64,000 nucleotides of DNA from Polyangiaceae bacterium (GTDB lineage Bacteria > Myxococcota_A > Polyangia > Polyangiales > Polyangiaceae), in contig CANJMI010000022.1 in NCBI GenBank assembly GCA_947475525.1, forward strand, positions 1 to 64,000, read 5' to 3'. The notes under the pieces are model-generated. The model was not told the origin of the DNA and did not search any database. It was given only the letters and a program-made list of their open reading frames with translations. The position numbers and the translations under genes are program-made. The first letter of the stretch is position 1. The number at the start of each line of letters is the position of its first letter. Positions 1 to 7,995 of the stretch are shown here, piece by piece.

Positions 1-153
1 AAGCTCAAGGTCGTCGACATCGTCACCGAGAAGGCGAGCATGGTGAAGACGTTCCGCTCGCAGTTCTTGAAGGTCTTGAACAAAGACGGCTTCGAGGCGC
101 TCACGGCCAAAATGCAGAAGAAGCTCGATAAGCTGAACAAGAAGAAGAGCTGA
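1..153 (+). CDS. C-terminal end of an unknown lysine-rich protein (truncated by window edge)
   Basis: An open frame enters from the left edge and stops with TGA at 151-153, leaving the last 50 residues. The tail is rich in lysine and probably helical (it ends KKLDKLNKKKS). No motif is visible, so no function can be given. The next gene starts 40 bases later on the same strand and could be co-transcribed with it. Confidence 0.55.
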   Translation, partial: KLKVVDIVTEKASMVKTFRSQFLKVLNKDGFEALTAKMQKKLDKLNKKKS

Positions 154-193
154 AACTTCACGCGGTGGGCGCGCGGTTGCTACGCTGCAAGCC

Positions 194-2521
194 GTGGCCC
201 GTCTCGACACAGCGAACGCAGTCCGGGCTCCGTCCGCCCTGCGACGTCGTACGGAAAAAGGGGGGGCGGAGGCGGGAGACGGCGATGACGGCCGACCCCG
301 CTTTCGCCTCGTGGTTACCCGCGGCAAGTTGGGCGTCGAGCTCGAGCAGCCATTCGCGCTTGGAGCATTGACGGTAACCGAGCTCTCGCTGTCGCTACCG
401 AATGCGCGTTTCCCGGTCGACCTCTCGGGTGGCCTTGGTGCGTTTCGCCATCGACGTGGCGAGCTCGAGACGATCGCCGTGGAGCTCCGTGCGGCGGGCG
501 ACCTCTGGACCCGCCAGCTGCGCGGCTTGTTTGGCGATGAGCGTCCTGAGGTGCTGTTCGCTCCGACGTCGGACGGGTGGCTCGTCGGCATGCGCGCCGG
601 CGCGGCGGCGCTCGCATTCGAAGTCGTGGTGGTCGCGGCCGACGACGACCTGAGGCTCATCCCGATCGAGGCACGCGGACTCGGCCTGGCTGCGACCCCG
701 CACGCGGTGGCGCTCGCGGCGCTCGCGGAGGCAACAAAACCGTTCGGTAAGCGCATTGGCGGTACCGTCGTCATCGAGCGGGCGGCTCGCTTGATCGCGC
801 AGGAGCTCATGCCCATTGCGGGGATGCGCGCGCCAAGCACCGAGCGCGTGCGCTGGTCGGCGCCCGTGCCGCGGGTCGGTGCGCTCGCGATGTCGGCGAC
901 GAGTGACGTGGCGGCCGCGCCGAGCGAACGAGCGATACGCGCCGTCGAGGTCGCGGCTCTTGCGGCAGACGCCGACGATGCCCTTGCCCGCGGGAACATC
1001 GAGAATGCCCGCCGGCATTACCTCGAAGCGATCGAGCGCGCGCCCCGTCACCCCGAGCTGTCGCGCCGGCTCGCAGAACTCGACCGCTCACAGGGGCGCG
1101 CCGAAGTGGCGCTGGGTGTGCTCGCCGATCTCGGCCCCGTGGGTGACGTCGACGTTCTCTCCGCCGAGCTCTTCGCGCTGGTCGGTGACAACGATGCGGC
1201 ACGCGCGGCCTACGAGCGCGCAGCCGAAACAGAGGCCTACGGCGCGGTGGCGGCCGCCGCGTGGGAGAGGCTAGGGGCTCTCATGGACGGACCCTCCCGC
1301 CTCGGGGCGCTTGACCGCGCGGTGGCCCGCTGCCCGAGCTGGGCCGAGCTGCGGTGGAAGCGTTTCGACGCACGTTTGGCAGTCGGCGCGCTCGACCTCG
1401 GGCTCGCCGATGCGTTCGAACTCGAGGCTGCCGCACGCGGCGCGGACCGTCGTCATGCCATCGCTCAGCGCGTCGCGGAGACCTTGTTGCGGGAGCGCCA
1501 TCTCGAGCCCGCGGCGGTGTGGTTCGAGCGGGCGTTGCGCTACCGACCCGATGGCGCGGAAACGCTCGCCGGGCTCGCTCGAGCTCTCGGGACGTTGGGT
1601 CAAGGGCGGCGGGCGCTCGAGTTGCACGTGCGCGCGGTCGGTGTAGCGAAGAAGTCGCAGGGGGCGATGGCGCATCCGAACCCGAGCCTCGTCATCGGTC
1701 TCGCGTGCGCGTTGGTCGCGTACGCCGACGACCGCCCCGCGGCGATCGCGCATGTGCGGTCGCTGCCGGCGCTCCTCAACGAGTCGTTCGAGGCTCGCCT
1801 GCTCGAGGGGAGGTGGCGCGCCGAACTCGGGGATCTTGCAGGCGCCAGTGAGGCCTTTGCGCGACTCGGCGACGAGGCGGAGCGAGCGCTCGGCGCCCTG
1901 TGTGACGTGCCCGATGAGCATGGCGTCCCGTCCGGTCCGGACCGTTTTGGGCATGCCCGTCGCGATGTGGCGGCAGCGCTCGCGACTCACCTCGAAGAGG
2001 CGGCGCGCTTCGAAGAGTTCGAGCGTGCCGACAGCCTCGCCGCCAAGCGGTTTCTCGGTTTCGCGCTGCGCCTCGCACCGCGCAGGGGCTCTATCCAGGC
2101 GGCCTTCCGTCGCGTCGCAGCAGGCACCACATTGCCAATAAAATCGCTGGGATCCGATACGCATGAAGTTGACTCCAGTGCAACGGCGCACGTGGTCGCG
2201 AGCACGCCGGAGCTCGAACTTTCGCCCGACTACGATCCCGCAGATGACGAGCTGAAAGCCGAGCAACTGTCCGACAAGCTGCGGGGTGATCCGAGCGACG
2301 CGGCTGTCGTGTTCGCACTCGCCGACGTGCTCGAACGGCTTGGTCGCGAACATGACTTGCTGGCGCTCTTATCGGCCCGCATCGAGGAGGAGGGCGAGCC
2401 TATTCGCAGCCAGCTTGTGCCCAGGCGGCGGGCGGCCCTCGAGCGGCTGCGTGTGGCGGCGCTCGCCGAAGGGCGCGACGGCGAGGTCGACCTCTACGAG
2501 CTTCTACTCAGCCGCGACTGA
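194..2521 (+). CDS. TPR-repeat protein, 775 aa
   Basis: Long open frame from a GTG start. The first 40 or so residues are charged and low in complexity. A folded N-terminal domain of about 200 residues follows that I do not recognise. From about residue 255 onward there are helical repeats of tetratricopeptide type, for example ARGNIENARRHYLEAIERAP followed by HPELSRRLAEL, continuing with breaks to the C-terminus. Such repeats normally act as protein-protein scaffolds. There is no signal peptide or membrane segment, so it is probably cytoplasmic. The start is uncertain because no clear Shine-Dalgarno precedes the GTG. Codon use matches its neighbours. Confidence 0.75.
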   Translation: MARLDTANAVRAPSALRRRTEKGGAEAGDGDDGRPRFRLVVTRGKLGVELEQPFALGALTVTELSLSLPNARFPVDLSGGLGAFRHRRGELETIAVELRAAGDLWTRQLRGLFGDERPEVLFAPTSDGWLVGMRAGAAALAFEVVVVAADDDLRLIPIEARGLGLAATPHAVALAALAEATKPFGKRIGGTVVIERAARLIAQELMPIAGMRAPSTERVRWSAPVPRVGALAMSATSDVAAAPSERAIRAVEVAALAADADDALARGNIENARRHYLEAIERAPRHPELSRRLAELDRSQGRAEVALGVLADLGPVGDVDVLSAELFALVGDNDAARAAYERAAETEAYGAVAAAAWERLGALMDGPSRLGALDRAVARCPSWAELRWKRFDARLAVGALDLGLADAFELEAAARGADRRHAIAQRVAETLLRERHLEPAAVWFERALRYRPDGAETLAGLARALGTLGQGRRALELHVRAVGVAKKSQGAMAHPNPSLVIGLACALVAYADDRPAAIAHVRSLPALLNESFEARLLEGRWRAELGDLAGASEAFARLGDEAERALGALCDVPDEHGVPSGPDRFGHARRDVAAALATHLEEAARFEEFERADSLAAKRFLGFALRLAPRRGSIQAAFRRVAAGTTLPIKSLGSDTHEVDSSATAHVVASTPELELSPDYDPADDELKAEQLSDKLRGDPSDAAVVFALADVLERLGREHDLLALLSARIEEEGEPIRSQLVPRRRAALERLRVAALAEGRDGEVDLYELLLSRD

Positions 2522-2623
2522 GGCCCGACTGAGGCGCATAAACCAGGGTCGCCGAGGTCGGCCGGCCTCTCCGAAAGCTCGCCCCACGCCGCGTTCTCGT
2601 GTTAGCCCGTCACCACGATTGCC

Positions 2624-3850
2624 ATGTCGCAGCTCGGCTCGAACGCACCCTCGTCTCCCTCCACTCGCCGGCCGATCGTCGTCCAAAAATACGGCGGCTC
2701 GTCCGTCGCGGATGTCGAGCGCCTCGGCCGTGTCGCCGACCGCATCGTCGCCACGCGGCGGGCGGGCAATGACGTCGTTGCGGTCGTCAGCGCCATGGGA
2801 AAAACCACCGATGGGCTGCTCGCGCTTGCCCGCGAAGTGGCACTCTCGGGGGAGCCTCCGCGACGCGAACTCGACATGCTCGTGTCTACGGGCGAGCGCG
2901 TGGCGATGTCGCTCCTCTCGATCGCGATCCAGGCGCGCGGCGTCGAGTCGATAAGCTTCACAGGGTCGCAGTGCGGCATCATCACCAATGACCGTCACTT
3001 CGACGCGCGAATCATCGAAGTGCGGCCCCACCGAATCGAAGACGAGCTCGCGCGGGGTCGCGTCGTCATCGTTGCGGGGTACCAGGGCGTCAGCTATCGG
3101 CGCGAGATAACCACGCTCGGACGTGGTGGAAGTGACACGACCGCCGTCTCGCTCGCCGCCGCATTGTCGGCGGATCGCTGCGAGATCTACAGCGACGTCG
3201 ACGGCGTGTATTCGGCCGATCCGCGCGTCGTCCCGGATGCCCAGCACTTGCCGGAGATGACCTTCGACATGCTCCAGGAGATGGCGCACGCGGGAGCGAA
3301 GGTCGTCAATGCTCATGCGGTCGAGTGGGCCCGTCGGGCAGGCATCGCGATCTTCGCACGCTCGACATTCGACCCGATTTCCGACACGCCGAAGGAGACG
3401 GTCGTCCGCGCGAACGCTCCGAACGATGCGTTCGCGAGGTCCGTCAGCTGCGACCGTGACGTCGCCATGCTCGAGGTGCGCGGAGAGGATGCGCCGAATC
3501 GGTTGCTCGCCGCGCTCGAAGGAGCAGCGCTCCCATTGCTGGCGTTCGATGGAGCCGCGGGGCACGCTCGTGCGGTGGTTTCTCTCATCAGTGCACCCGA
3601 TTGGCCTGCTACACGCGCCGTTCTCGAGCACATCGCCTGCGTTCGCTGCGACGTGGCGTTCGTCAGCGTGGTCGGCCCCGCGATCGCGAGCGAACCGGCT
3701 CACTTCATGGCGTTGGGGCGCGCGCTCGCGCTTGCGGATGTCGTGCCTCTCGCGCAGTCCTTCGGCCCGCTGCGCCTCTCCATCGTCGTTGACGTGAAGG
3801 TTGCCGATGCGACCCAGCGCGCCATTCACGCGGCGTTCGTGAACGGCTGA
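2624..3850 (+). CDS. lysC: aspartate kinase
   Basis: Phosphorylates L-aspartate in the first step toward lysine, diaminopimelate, threonine and methionine. The amino-acid kinase signature is [19 protein letters not shown] at about residues 21-39. Further family motifs are [25 protein letters not shown], the nucleotide/substrate loop [12 protein letters not shown] near residue 168 and [13 protein letters not shown]. The C-terminal 120 residues are an ACT-type regulatory region that looks weaker than in textbook enzymes. The length of 408 aa is normal for the single-polypeptide type. The enzyme feeds dapD and dapE at 27.3-29.2 kb, although the genes are not adjacent. Confidence 0.95.
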   Translation: MSQLGSNAPSSPSTRRPIVVQKYGGSSVADVERLGRVADRIVATRRAGNDVVAVVSAMGKTTDGLLALAREVALSGEPPRRELDMLVSTGERVAMSLLSIAIQARGVESISFTGSQCGIITNDRHFDARIIEVRPHRIEDELARGRVVIVAGYQGVSYRREITTLGRGGSDTTAVSLAAALSADRCEIYSDVDGVYSADPRVVPDAQHLPEMTFDMLQEMAHAGAKVVNAHAVEWARRAGIAIFARSTFDPISDTPKETVVRANAPNDAFARSVSCDRDVAMLEVRGEDAPNRLLAALEGAALPLLAFDGAAGHARAVVSLISAPDWPATRAVLEHIACVRCDVAFVSVVGPAIASEPAHFMALGRALALADVVPLAQSFGPLRLSIVVDVKVADATQRAIHAAFVNG

Positions 3851-3877
3851 ATCTTCCGCGGCTCGGGGCGTTTACGT

Positions 3878-4399
3878 TCAGCTTGGCATGTCAGCGAGCT
3901 CTGGCGCGAACGCCTCATCCGTGGCTTCGTCTTCATCGCTGTGACCATCGAGCGGCGGGAGCTCGTCCAATGCCTCGCCTTCGGGATCGCGCACGCCTTC
4001 GGCCCCGCCGTCGTCTTCGCCCGCCGGGAGTTGGTCATCGAGATCACCGTCGTCCACGTTCGCTTCGGGCTCTTCCGCGCCCAAAAACGATGGATCGCGC
4101 GAGGTCACATCGAGGCCGTCGTGCTCGCTGTCAGTCATCGGGCCGTCGGTCTCGTCACCGAGCACGCTGGGTTCCTCGGCCATCGTGTCCAAAAACGGCT
4201 CCGCGAGCTGGGGCTCCGCATCGTCACGCGACGCGGTCAGCCCGGCAGCCCGAACCGCAAACGCCTCATCGAGCAAACTCGCGCCATCGTCCTCATCCTC
4301 ATCCTCATCCTCCACCACCTCCCCCGAGGTCTCACCCACGGGCGGGAGTTCGAGGGCCGCAGGCTCATCGAGGATGTCGTCGCCTTCACTGTTGGACAT
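3878..4399 (-). CDS. very acidic protein of unknown function, 173 aa
   Basis: The protein is dominated by Asp and Glu, including a run EDEDEDEDD near residue 30, with repeated ELPP/DELPPLDG-like elements at both ends. No signal peptide, membrane segment or enzymatic motif can be seen, and it is probably intrinsically disordered. The ATG at 4399 (MSNSEGDD) was chosen over an in-frame GTG six bases upstream. It converges on the aspartate kinase gene with 27 bases between the stops. Function is not known. The consistent third-position GC and lack of stops support a real gene, but the low complexity lowers confidence. Confidence 0.6.
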   Translation of the reverse strand: MSNSEGDDILDEPAALELPPVGETSGEVVEDEDEDEDDGASLLDEAFAVRAAGLTASRDDAEPQLAEPFLDTMAEEPSVLGDETDGPMTDSEHDGLDVTSRDPSFLGAEEPEANVDDGDLDDQLPAGEDDGGAEGVRDPEGEALDELPPLDGHSDEDEATDEAFAPELADMPS

Positions 4400-4602
4400 G
4401 GGCACTCACAATTCACGAGCCGACGCGCAGGTTAGAAAACACGCGCCGGCAGTCAACCGTCCCGCCAGCGGCGCGGCGCGCGGCGGGGATGCCGTCAAGC
4501 GACCGCTGGACGCTGGCGGCTTCCCCGATACAAGCAGACACGCACCCTGCTAACATGCCACACGGTGCTCAAGCTACGCCGAATCGCTCACGGAGATTGG
4601 CG

Positions 4603-5274
4603 ATGAGTGGCGAGGACCGCCCGTCGGGCAGCGGTGTTCCAGGTGAGGGCGTTGAGGTCTCTGAAGTTGCCGACCACATCCGTGGGGCGTGGGAGTCGTG
4701 GCTCGTGTCGCTCGCGACGGATGCCACTGCGGCGACGGCGGCCGCGCACCTCTACGCGGAGTTGCCCGTTGAAGCGCGCGATGCCTGGCTTGTGGCGCTC
4801 GCCGAGGACGCGCCGAAGGTCGGTGTACCCACCGCCGCAATCTACGGACCGTTGCTGGCCGTCGAGGCCGATCCACAGCGGCGAGAACGCATCCAACGCG
4901 CCTCGAATACGACCATCGGCTCCATCACGGAGGTCAAGCTCGCGCTGCTCGGGACCGCGAGTGGTGGCGTTCGAATCGCGGTGCTCGTGATTCCGCTTTA
5001 TCTCGATTTCGTGCGCGTGCTCATGTGTCGCTTCGTTAAAGACCAGGGTTTCGATTGGGTACGGCAGATGCCGCTCGTGCGCGAAGGGGACGCCCCCGAC
5101 AAAGGCTCGGTGATAGACGACATCAAGCTCTACGCAAGCTCGCGCGATGCCGTGGTCGATGAGCTCGCCCACGCGGTCCTCGCGCAGCGGCGACATGGGG
5201 GCGAGCTACCGCAGGTGCTGCGAGATTGCGCGGATCTCTTCAGTACAGGATTGTTCGGCTCCGAGCTGCGATGA
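4603..5274 (+). CDS. unknown protein, 223 aa
   Basis: The start is ATG at 4603 after a GGAG-containing leader (CGGAGATTGG). The frame stays open well upstream, but that part overlaps the acidic gene antisense and is not credible coding. The protein is Ala/Val-rich and mostly helical. It has one hydrophobic stretch near residues 120-138 (GVRIAVLVIPLYLDFVRVL) that might be a membrane or buried helix. No family is recognised. Its stop overlaps the start of the next gene (ATGA), so the two are translationally coupled. Confidence 0.7.
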   Translation: MSGEDRPSGSGVPGEGVEVSEVADHIRGAWESWLVSLATDATAATAAAHLYAELPVEARDAWLVALAEDAPKVGVPTAAIYGPLLAVEADPQRRERIQRASNTTIGSITEVKLALLGTASGGVRIAVLVIPLYLDFVRVLMCRFVKDQGFDWVRQMPLVREGDAPDKGSVIDDIKLYASSRDAVVDELAHAVLAQRRHGGELPQVLRDCADLFSTGLFGSELR

Positions 5275-5813
5275 GGCTTGCTCGCGCTCCCGCCGCCGCG
5301 CTGTGGCTCGCGTCCTCTGTCTCCTGCGTCGAGGTCACAGCTCCTCCGGTCGAGTCGCCCGATTCGGCGGACGCGCGACCTGTCGCCTCGAGCCTCCCCG
5401 TTCAGTTCGAGCTCCCGGAGCTCCATTCGGGCGTGGTCAAAAGCTCCGAATTTCTCGGTCGCATGACGCTTGTCGTCTTCGGCGCGACGTACGACACGGC
5501 ATCGCAGGCGGCCGTCCCGATCGCCTCGGCCATCGTGCGGCGCCATCAGCCGCGCATCAACGGCCTGCTCGTCGTCTTCGAGCCCGCGGAGAACCGACCC
5601 CTCGCTCAGGCGTTCGCCTCCGTGCTCGACGTCCCATTTCCCGTCGCGCTTGCCGACGCGGAGACGCTGCAAGGCCGAGGCGCGTTTCCCGGTCTTCGTC
5701 ATGTGCCAAGCTTCGTCCTGCTCGACCGCGAAGGGCGCGAGGTTTGGCGACGCTATGGCCTCGCGACGATCGAGGTCATCGAGGCCGCCGTCCGCGCGCA
5801 CGAAGGGCGCTGA
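5271..5813 (+). CDS. thioredoxin-fold lipoprotein without a CxxC motif, 180 aa
   Basis: The start is ATG at 5271, overlapping the previous stop (ATGA). The N-terminus is a short lipoprotein-type signal ending LASSVSC at about residue 20. The rest reads like a TlpA/AhpC-type thioredoxin fold. A beta strand LVVFGATYDTASQ sits where a redox protein would carry WCxxC. A later strand, HVPSFVLLDREG, carries a cis-proline-like Pro. The active-site cysteines are absent, so a redox role is doubtful. The fold assignment is inference from these strand motifs. Confidence 0.65.
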   Translation: MRLARAPAAALWLASSVSCVEVTAPPVESPDSADARPVASSLPVQFELPELHSGVVKSSEFLGRMTLVVFGATYDTASQAAVPIASAIVRRHQPRINGLLVVFEPAENRPLAQAFASVLDVPFPVALADAETLQGRGAFPGLRHVPSFVLLDREGREVWRRYGLATIEVIEAAVRAHEGR

Positions 5814-5816
5814 ACG

Positions 5817-5954
5817 TCAGCCGCGAAGGAACCAAGCGAGAAACGCAACGGTTCCGAGGAGGGTCGCCACGGAGATGACGATGAGAGCGATGGTTGCCCC
5901 GCGCGGAACAGGTTCGGGTGGTGCACCTCCCCCGCGCGGAAACTCCTCACTCAT
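5817..5954 (-). CDS. small single-pass membrane protein, 45 aa
   Basis: This short frame runs from ATG at 5954 to TGA at 5817-5819. It has a Gly/Pro-rich N-terminus (MSEEFPRGGGAPPEPVPRGA), then a clean hydrophobic helix TIALIVISVATLLGTVAFLA and a WFLRG end. This is a typical layout for a small inner-membrane protein. It lies 25 bases downstream of the dehydratase-like gene on the same strand, so it may be the third gene of that operon. It ends 3 bases from the convergent thioredoxin-fold gene. No good Shine-Dalgarno is seen, which is the main doubt. Confidence 0.5.
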   Translation of the reverse strand: MSEEFPRGGGAPPEPVPRGATIALIVISVATLLGTVAFLAWFLRG

Positions 5955-5979
5955 CGGCCGAGTCTAACTCGAACGCGGT

Positions 5980-7995
5980 TCATTCGGCGGCCATCGGATC
6001 GACGAGGTGGGCGACTTCCGAGTTGTTCTCGAAGTAGGCCTTGCCCATCAGACGTCGAACGACCGGACCATAGTGCTCGGCGACCTTGCCTCGCACGACA
6101 TCGCGAACGATGGTCGCGTCGAGCGCGATGGCTTGCCGCACCTTGGGGTCCGACAGCCACGAGACGGTGCGCTTGACGGTGCTCGGTAGCGCCTTCGCGA
6201 CACTCACTAGGGTCGCGCTGCCCTTGCGGAGGCTCGCCGCTGCGCGCTCCGAACGCGTCATCTTGATAAGCGGCGCGACTTCGTAAACGAGGTTCGCAGC
6301 CTCTCCGGCGGCACGGGCGTGAGGGCTGTGGTGGAGAGCCGACGCGTACTCGGGGTTCTTCACAAGGAAGGCCTCGACCTCGGCGCGCGTGACGCCTGTC
6401 TCGCGGAAAGTCGCTTCCAACTCCTGCTCGGCGGCGATGCGCGCTTTGTAGAGGAACATCTGCACGCGCGAATAGAAGTTCGTCGCTCCGTCTCCGCTGG
6501 TCTCCACGGCGCAATAAATTGAGCCTGGAAACTTCGACGTGATGAGCGACTGGACGCCGTCCGAGACGCTGCTCGACGGCATGCAGCCAAACGGCTTCAC
6601 GCTGAGCGTCATGTGCGCCTTCTTGCCCACGACGTTGCAGATGAGCTTGCCAACTTCCATGTGGCCTTCGCCGCCGCGCAGATCGTTCGAGTAGTAGGCG
6701 TCTGCGACCTCGGCAATCGCGTCCATGTCGGGCAGGTGGTAGCCGTGCAGGCCCGGGGGCAACGCGAACATCTGGAAGCCGATGCGGAGCGCCCACTCGG
6801 CGACGTGCAGCGTGGCTTGGCGTTTGGCGACGTCGAACTCCCCTTGGAAGTCCGCAAGCCCGCTCTTGGCGGTGTCGGCGAGGCGCAGCGAGTCACGCTC
6901 GCGGGTGTCACGGGCGACCTCCCAAATGTTGTAGAGGATCCACGCCGTGGTCAGCTGGATGTCGCACTCCGCGCCTTCGCTCTCGAGGAAATGCTGGAGA
7001 TGGTAGTTGCCGTCGCCTTCGGTGGTCATGGCCCAGAACTCACCGATGATGCCAACCTTAGGCTTCGCCAGGAGCTTGTTGACCTTCACCGCCCCGAACA
7101 GACGGCGGCAGCGCAGGAGCGCGCCAAAGATGTTCGTCTTGTGCAGCAGCGCCTTGTAGAGGATCTTCTTTGCCTCCTCGGCCGCTCGGTTCGTCGCGCC
7201 TGGCTCGACCTCGTACGGGCGGATGCGGTAGGTGAGGGCGTTGACGACGTCACCACTGACGAGCGCCTTGATGATCGCACCGAAGAACTTCGGACTGAGC
7301 TCGATACCGACGTCGTCACCGGTGGCCTGCGAGAGGCCGCCCGTCTGCTGAAAGAGCATCACGCGGAAGCCGTCGAACCCGGCATCGCGCAGCGCCTTAC
7401 GGTACTCGGTGACGTACATTCCGAAGCGGCACGGCCCGCACGCGCCGGCCGTGAAGAACACGTAGTCTTTGATGATCGCCTCGGTCGTCAGGCCCTTCAC
7501 GTCGCGCAGAGTGATGAGGTGTTTTACCAGGTTGCCGACCGTGAAATAGGTCGGGTTGCACTGACCGCGGTTGCCGAATTCCTTGCCGAGTTGAAGCCCC
7601 TCCGTGTCCGGGCAGCCGATGTTCTCGACCTTGTAGCCGTTGCTCCGAATGCCGGCTTCGACGAGGAAATCCTGGGCTTTCGTGAGACCGCTTATCAGCA
7701 GCGTCACGTTCGCGCGTTCGGCGCGCTTCACCTGGGGGTTCACCATCGTGTCGGTCCACAGATGACGACCGCGCTTGATGCCAAGGCGCTCGGCCTCGGC
7801 TGACTCGAAGGCGCGAAGGTGCTCCTCGACTTCGGCATCGCTGAGGACGGGCTCCGAATGTTGAGGCGCGTCGGTCTTAACGATCGGCAGGCTTTTCTTG
7901 GTCGGGGTGGAGGAGGTGGTGCTTTCCATCGTCATAGGTCGTGCTTTCAGTTTGGGGCGTGCTGTCGGTTCGTGTCGTGCGGTACGCGAAGTCAC
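5980..7995 (-). CDS. 2-hydroxyacyl-CoA dehydratase-like iron-sulfur partner protein, 671 aa
   Basis: It resembles the dehydratase-like partners (HgdB/DUF2229-related) that pair with BadF/BcrA-type ATPases. Conserved-looking cysteines lie in GCPDTEGLQLG, RGQCNPTYFTVGN, TAGACGPCRFGMY and VKPFGCMPSSS, and these could ligate an Fe-S cluster. It probably receives low-potential electrons from the ATPase encoded just upstream. No specific substrate can be named, and no CoA-transferase or acyl-CoA gene lies beside it. The listed GTG start overlaps the upstream stop (GTGA). An ATG at 7935 would remove 20 residues and is an alternative. No signal peptide is present, so it is cytoplasmic. Confidence 0.8.
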   Translation of the reverse strand: MTSRTARHEPTARPKLKARPMTMESTTSSTPTKKSLPIVKTDAPQHSEPVLSDAEVEEHLRAFESAEAERLGIKRGRHLWTDTMVNPQVKRAERANVTLLISGLTKAQDFLVEAGIRSNGYKVENIGCPDTEGLQLGKEFGNRGQCNPTYFTVGNLVKHLITLRDVKGLTTEAIIKDYVFFTAGACGPCRFGMYVTEYRKALRDAGFDGFRVMLFQQTGGLSQATGDDVGIELSPKFFGAIIKALVSGDVVNALTYRIRPYEVEPGATNRAAEEAKKILYKALLHKTNIFGALLRCRRLFGAVKVNKLLAKPKVGIIGEFWAMTTEGDGNYHLQHFLESEGAECDIQLTTAWILYNIWEVARDTRERDSLRLADTAKSGLADFQGEFDVAKRQATLHVAEWALRIGFQMFALPPGLHGYHLPDMDAIAEVADAYYSNDLRGGEGHMEVGKLICNVVGKKAHMTLSVKPFGCMPSSSVSDGVQSLITSKFPGSIYCAVETSGDGATNFYSRVQMFLYKARIAAEQELEATFRETGVTRAEVEAFLVKNPEYASALHHSPHARAAGEAANLVYEVAPLIKMTRSERAAASLRKGSATLVSVAKALPSTVKRTVSWLSDPKVRQAIALDATIVRDVVRGKVAEHYGPVVRRLMGKAYFENNSEVAHLVDPMAAE

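Noticed and set aside
2554-2569. Hairpin GAGG-TCGGCCGG-CCTC after the TPR gene
   Set aside because: Short arms with a GC-rich loop and no T-tract; likely chance in high-GC DNA.
3883-4602. Long open frame extending the unknown gene 4603-5274 upstream by 240 codons
   Set aside because: It lies antisense over the acidic protein gene, reads as His/Arg/Pro-rich low-complexity sequence, and a proper ATG with GGAG exists at 4603.
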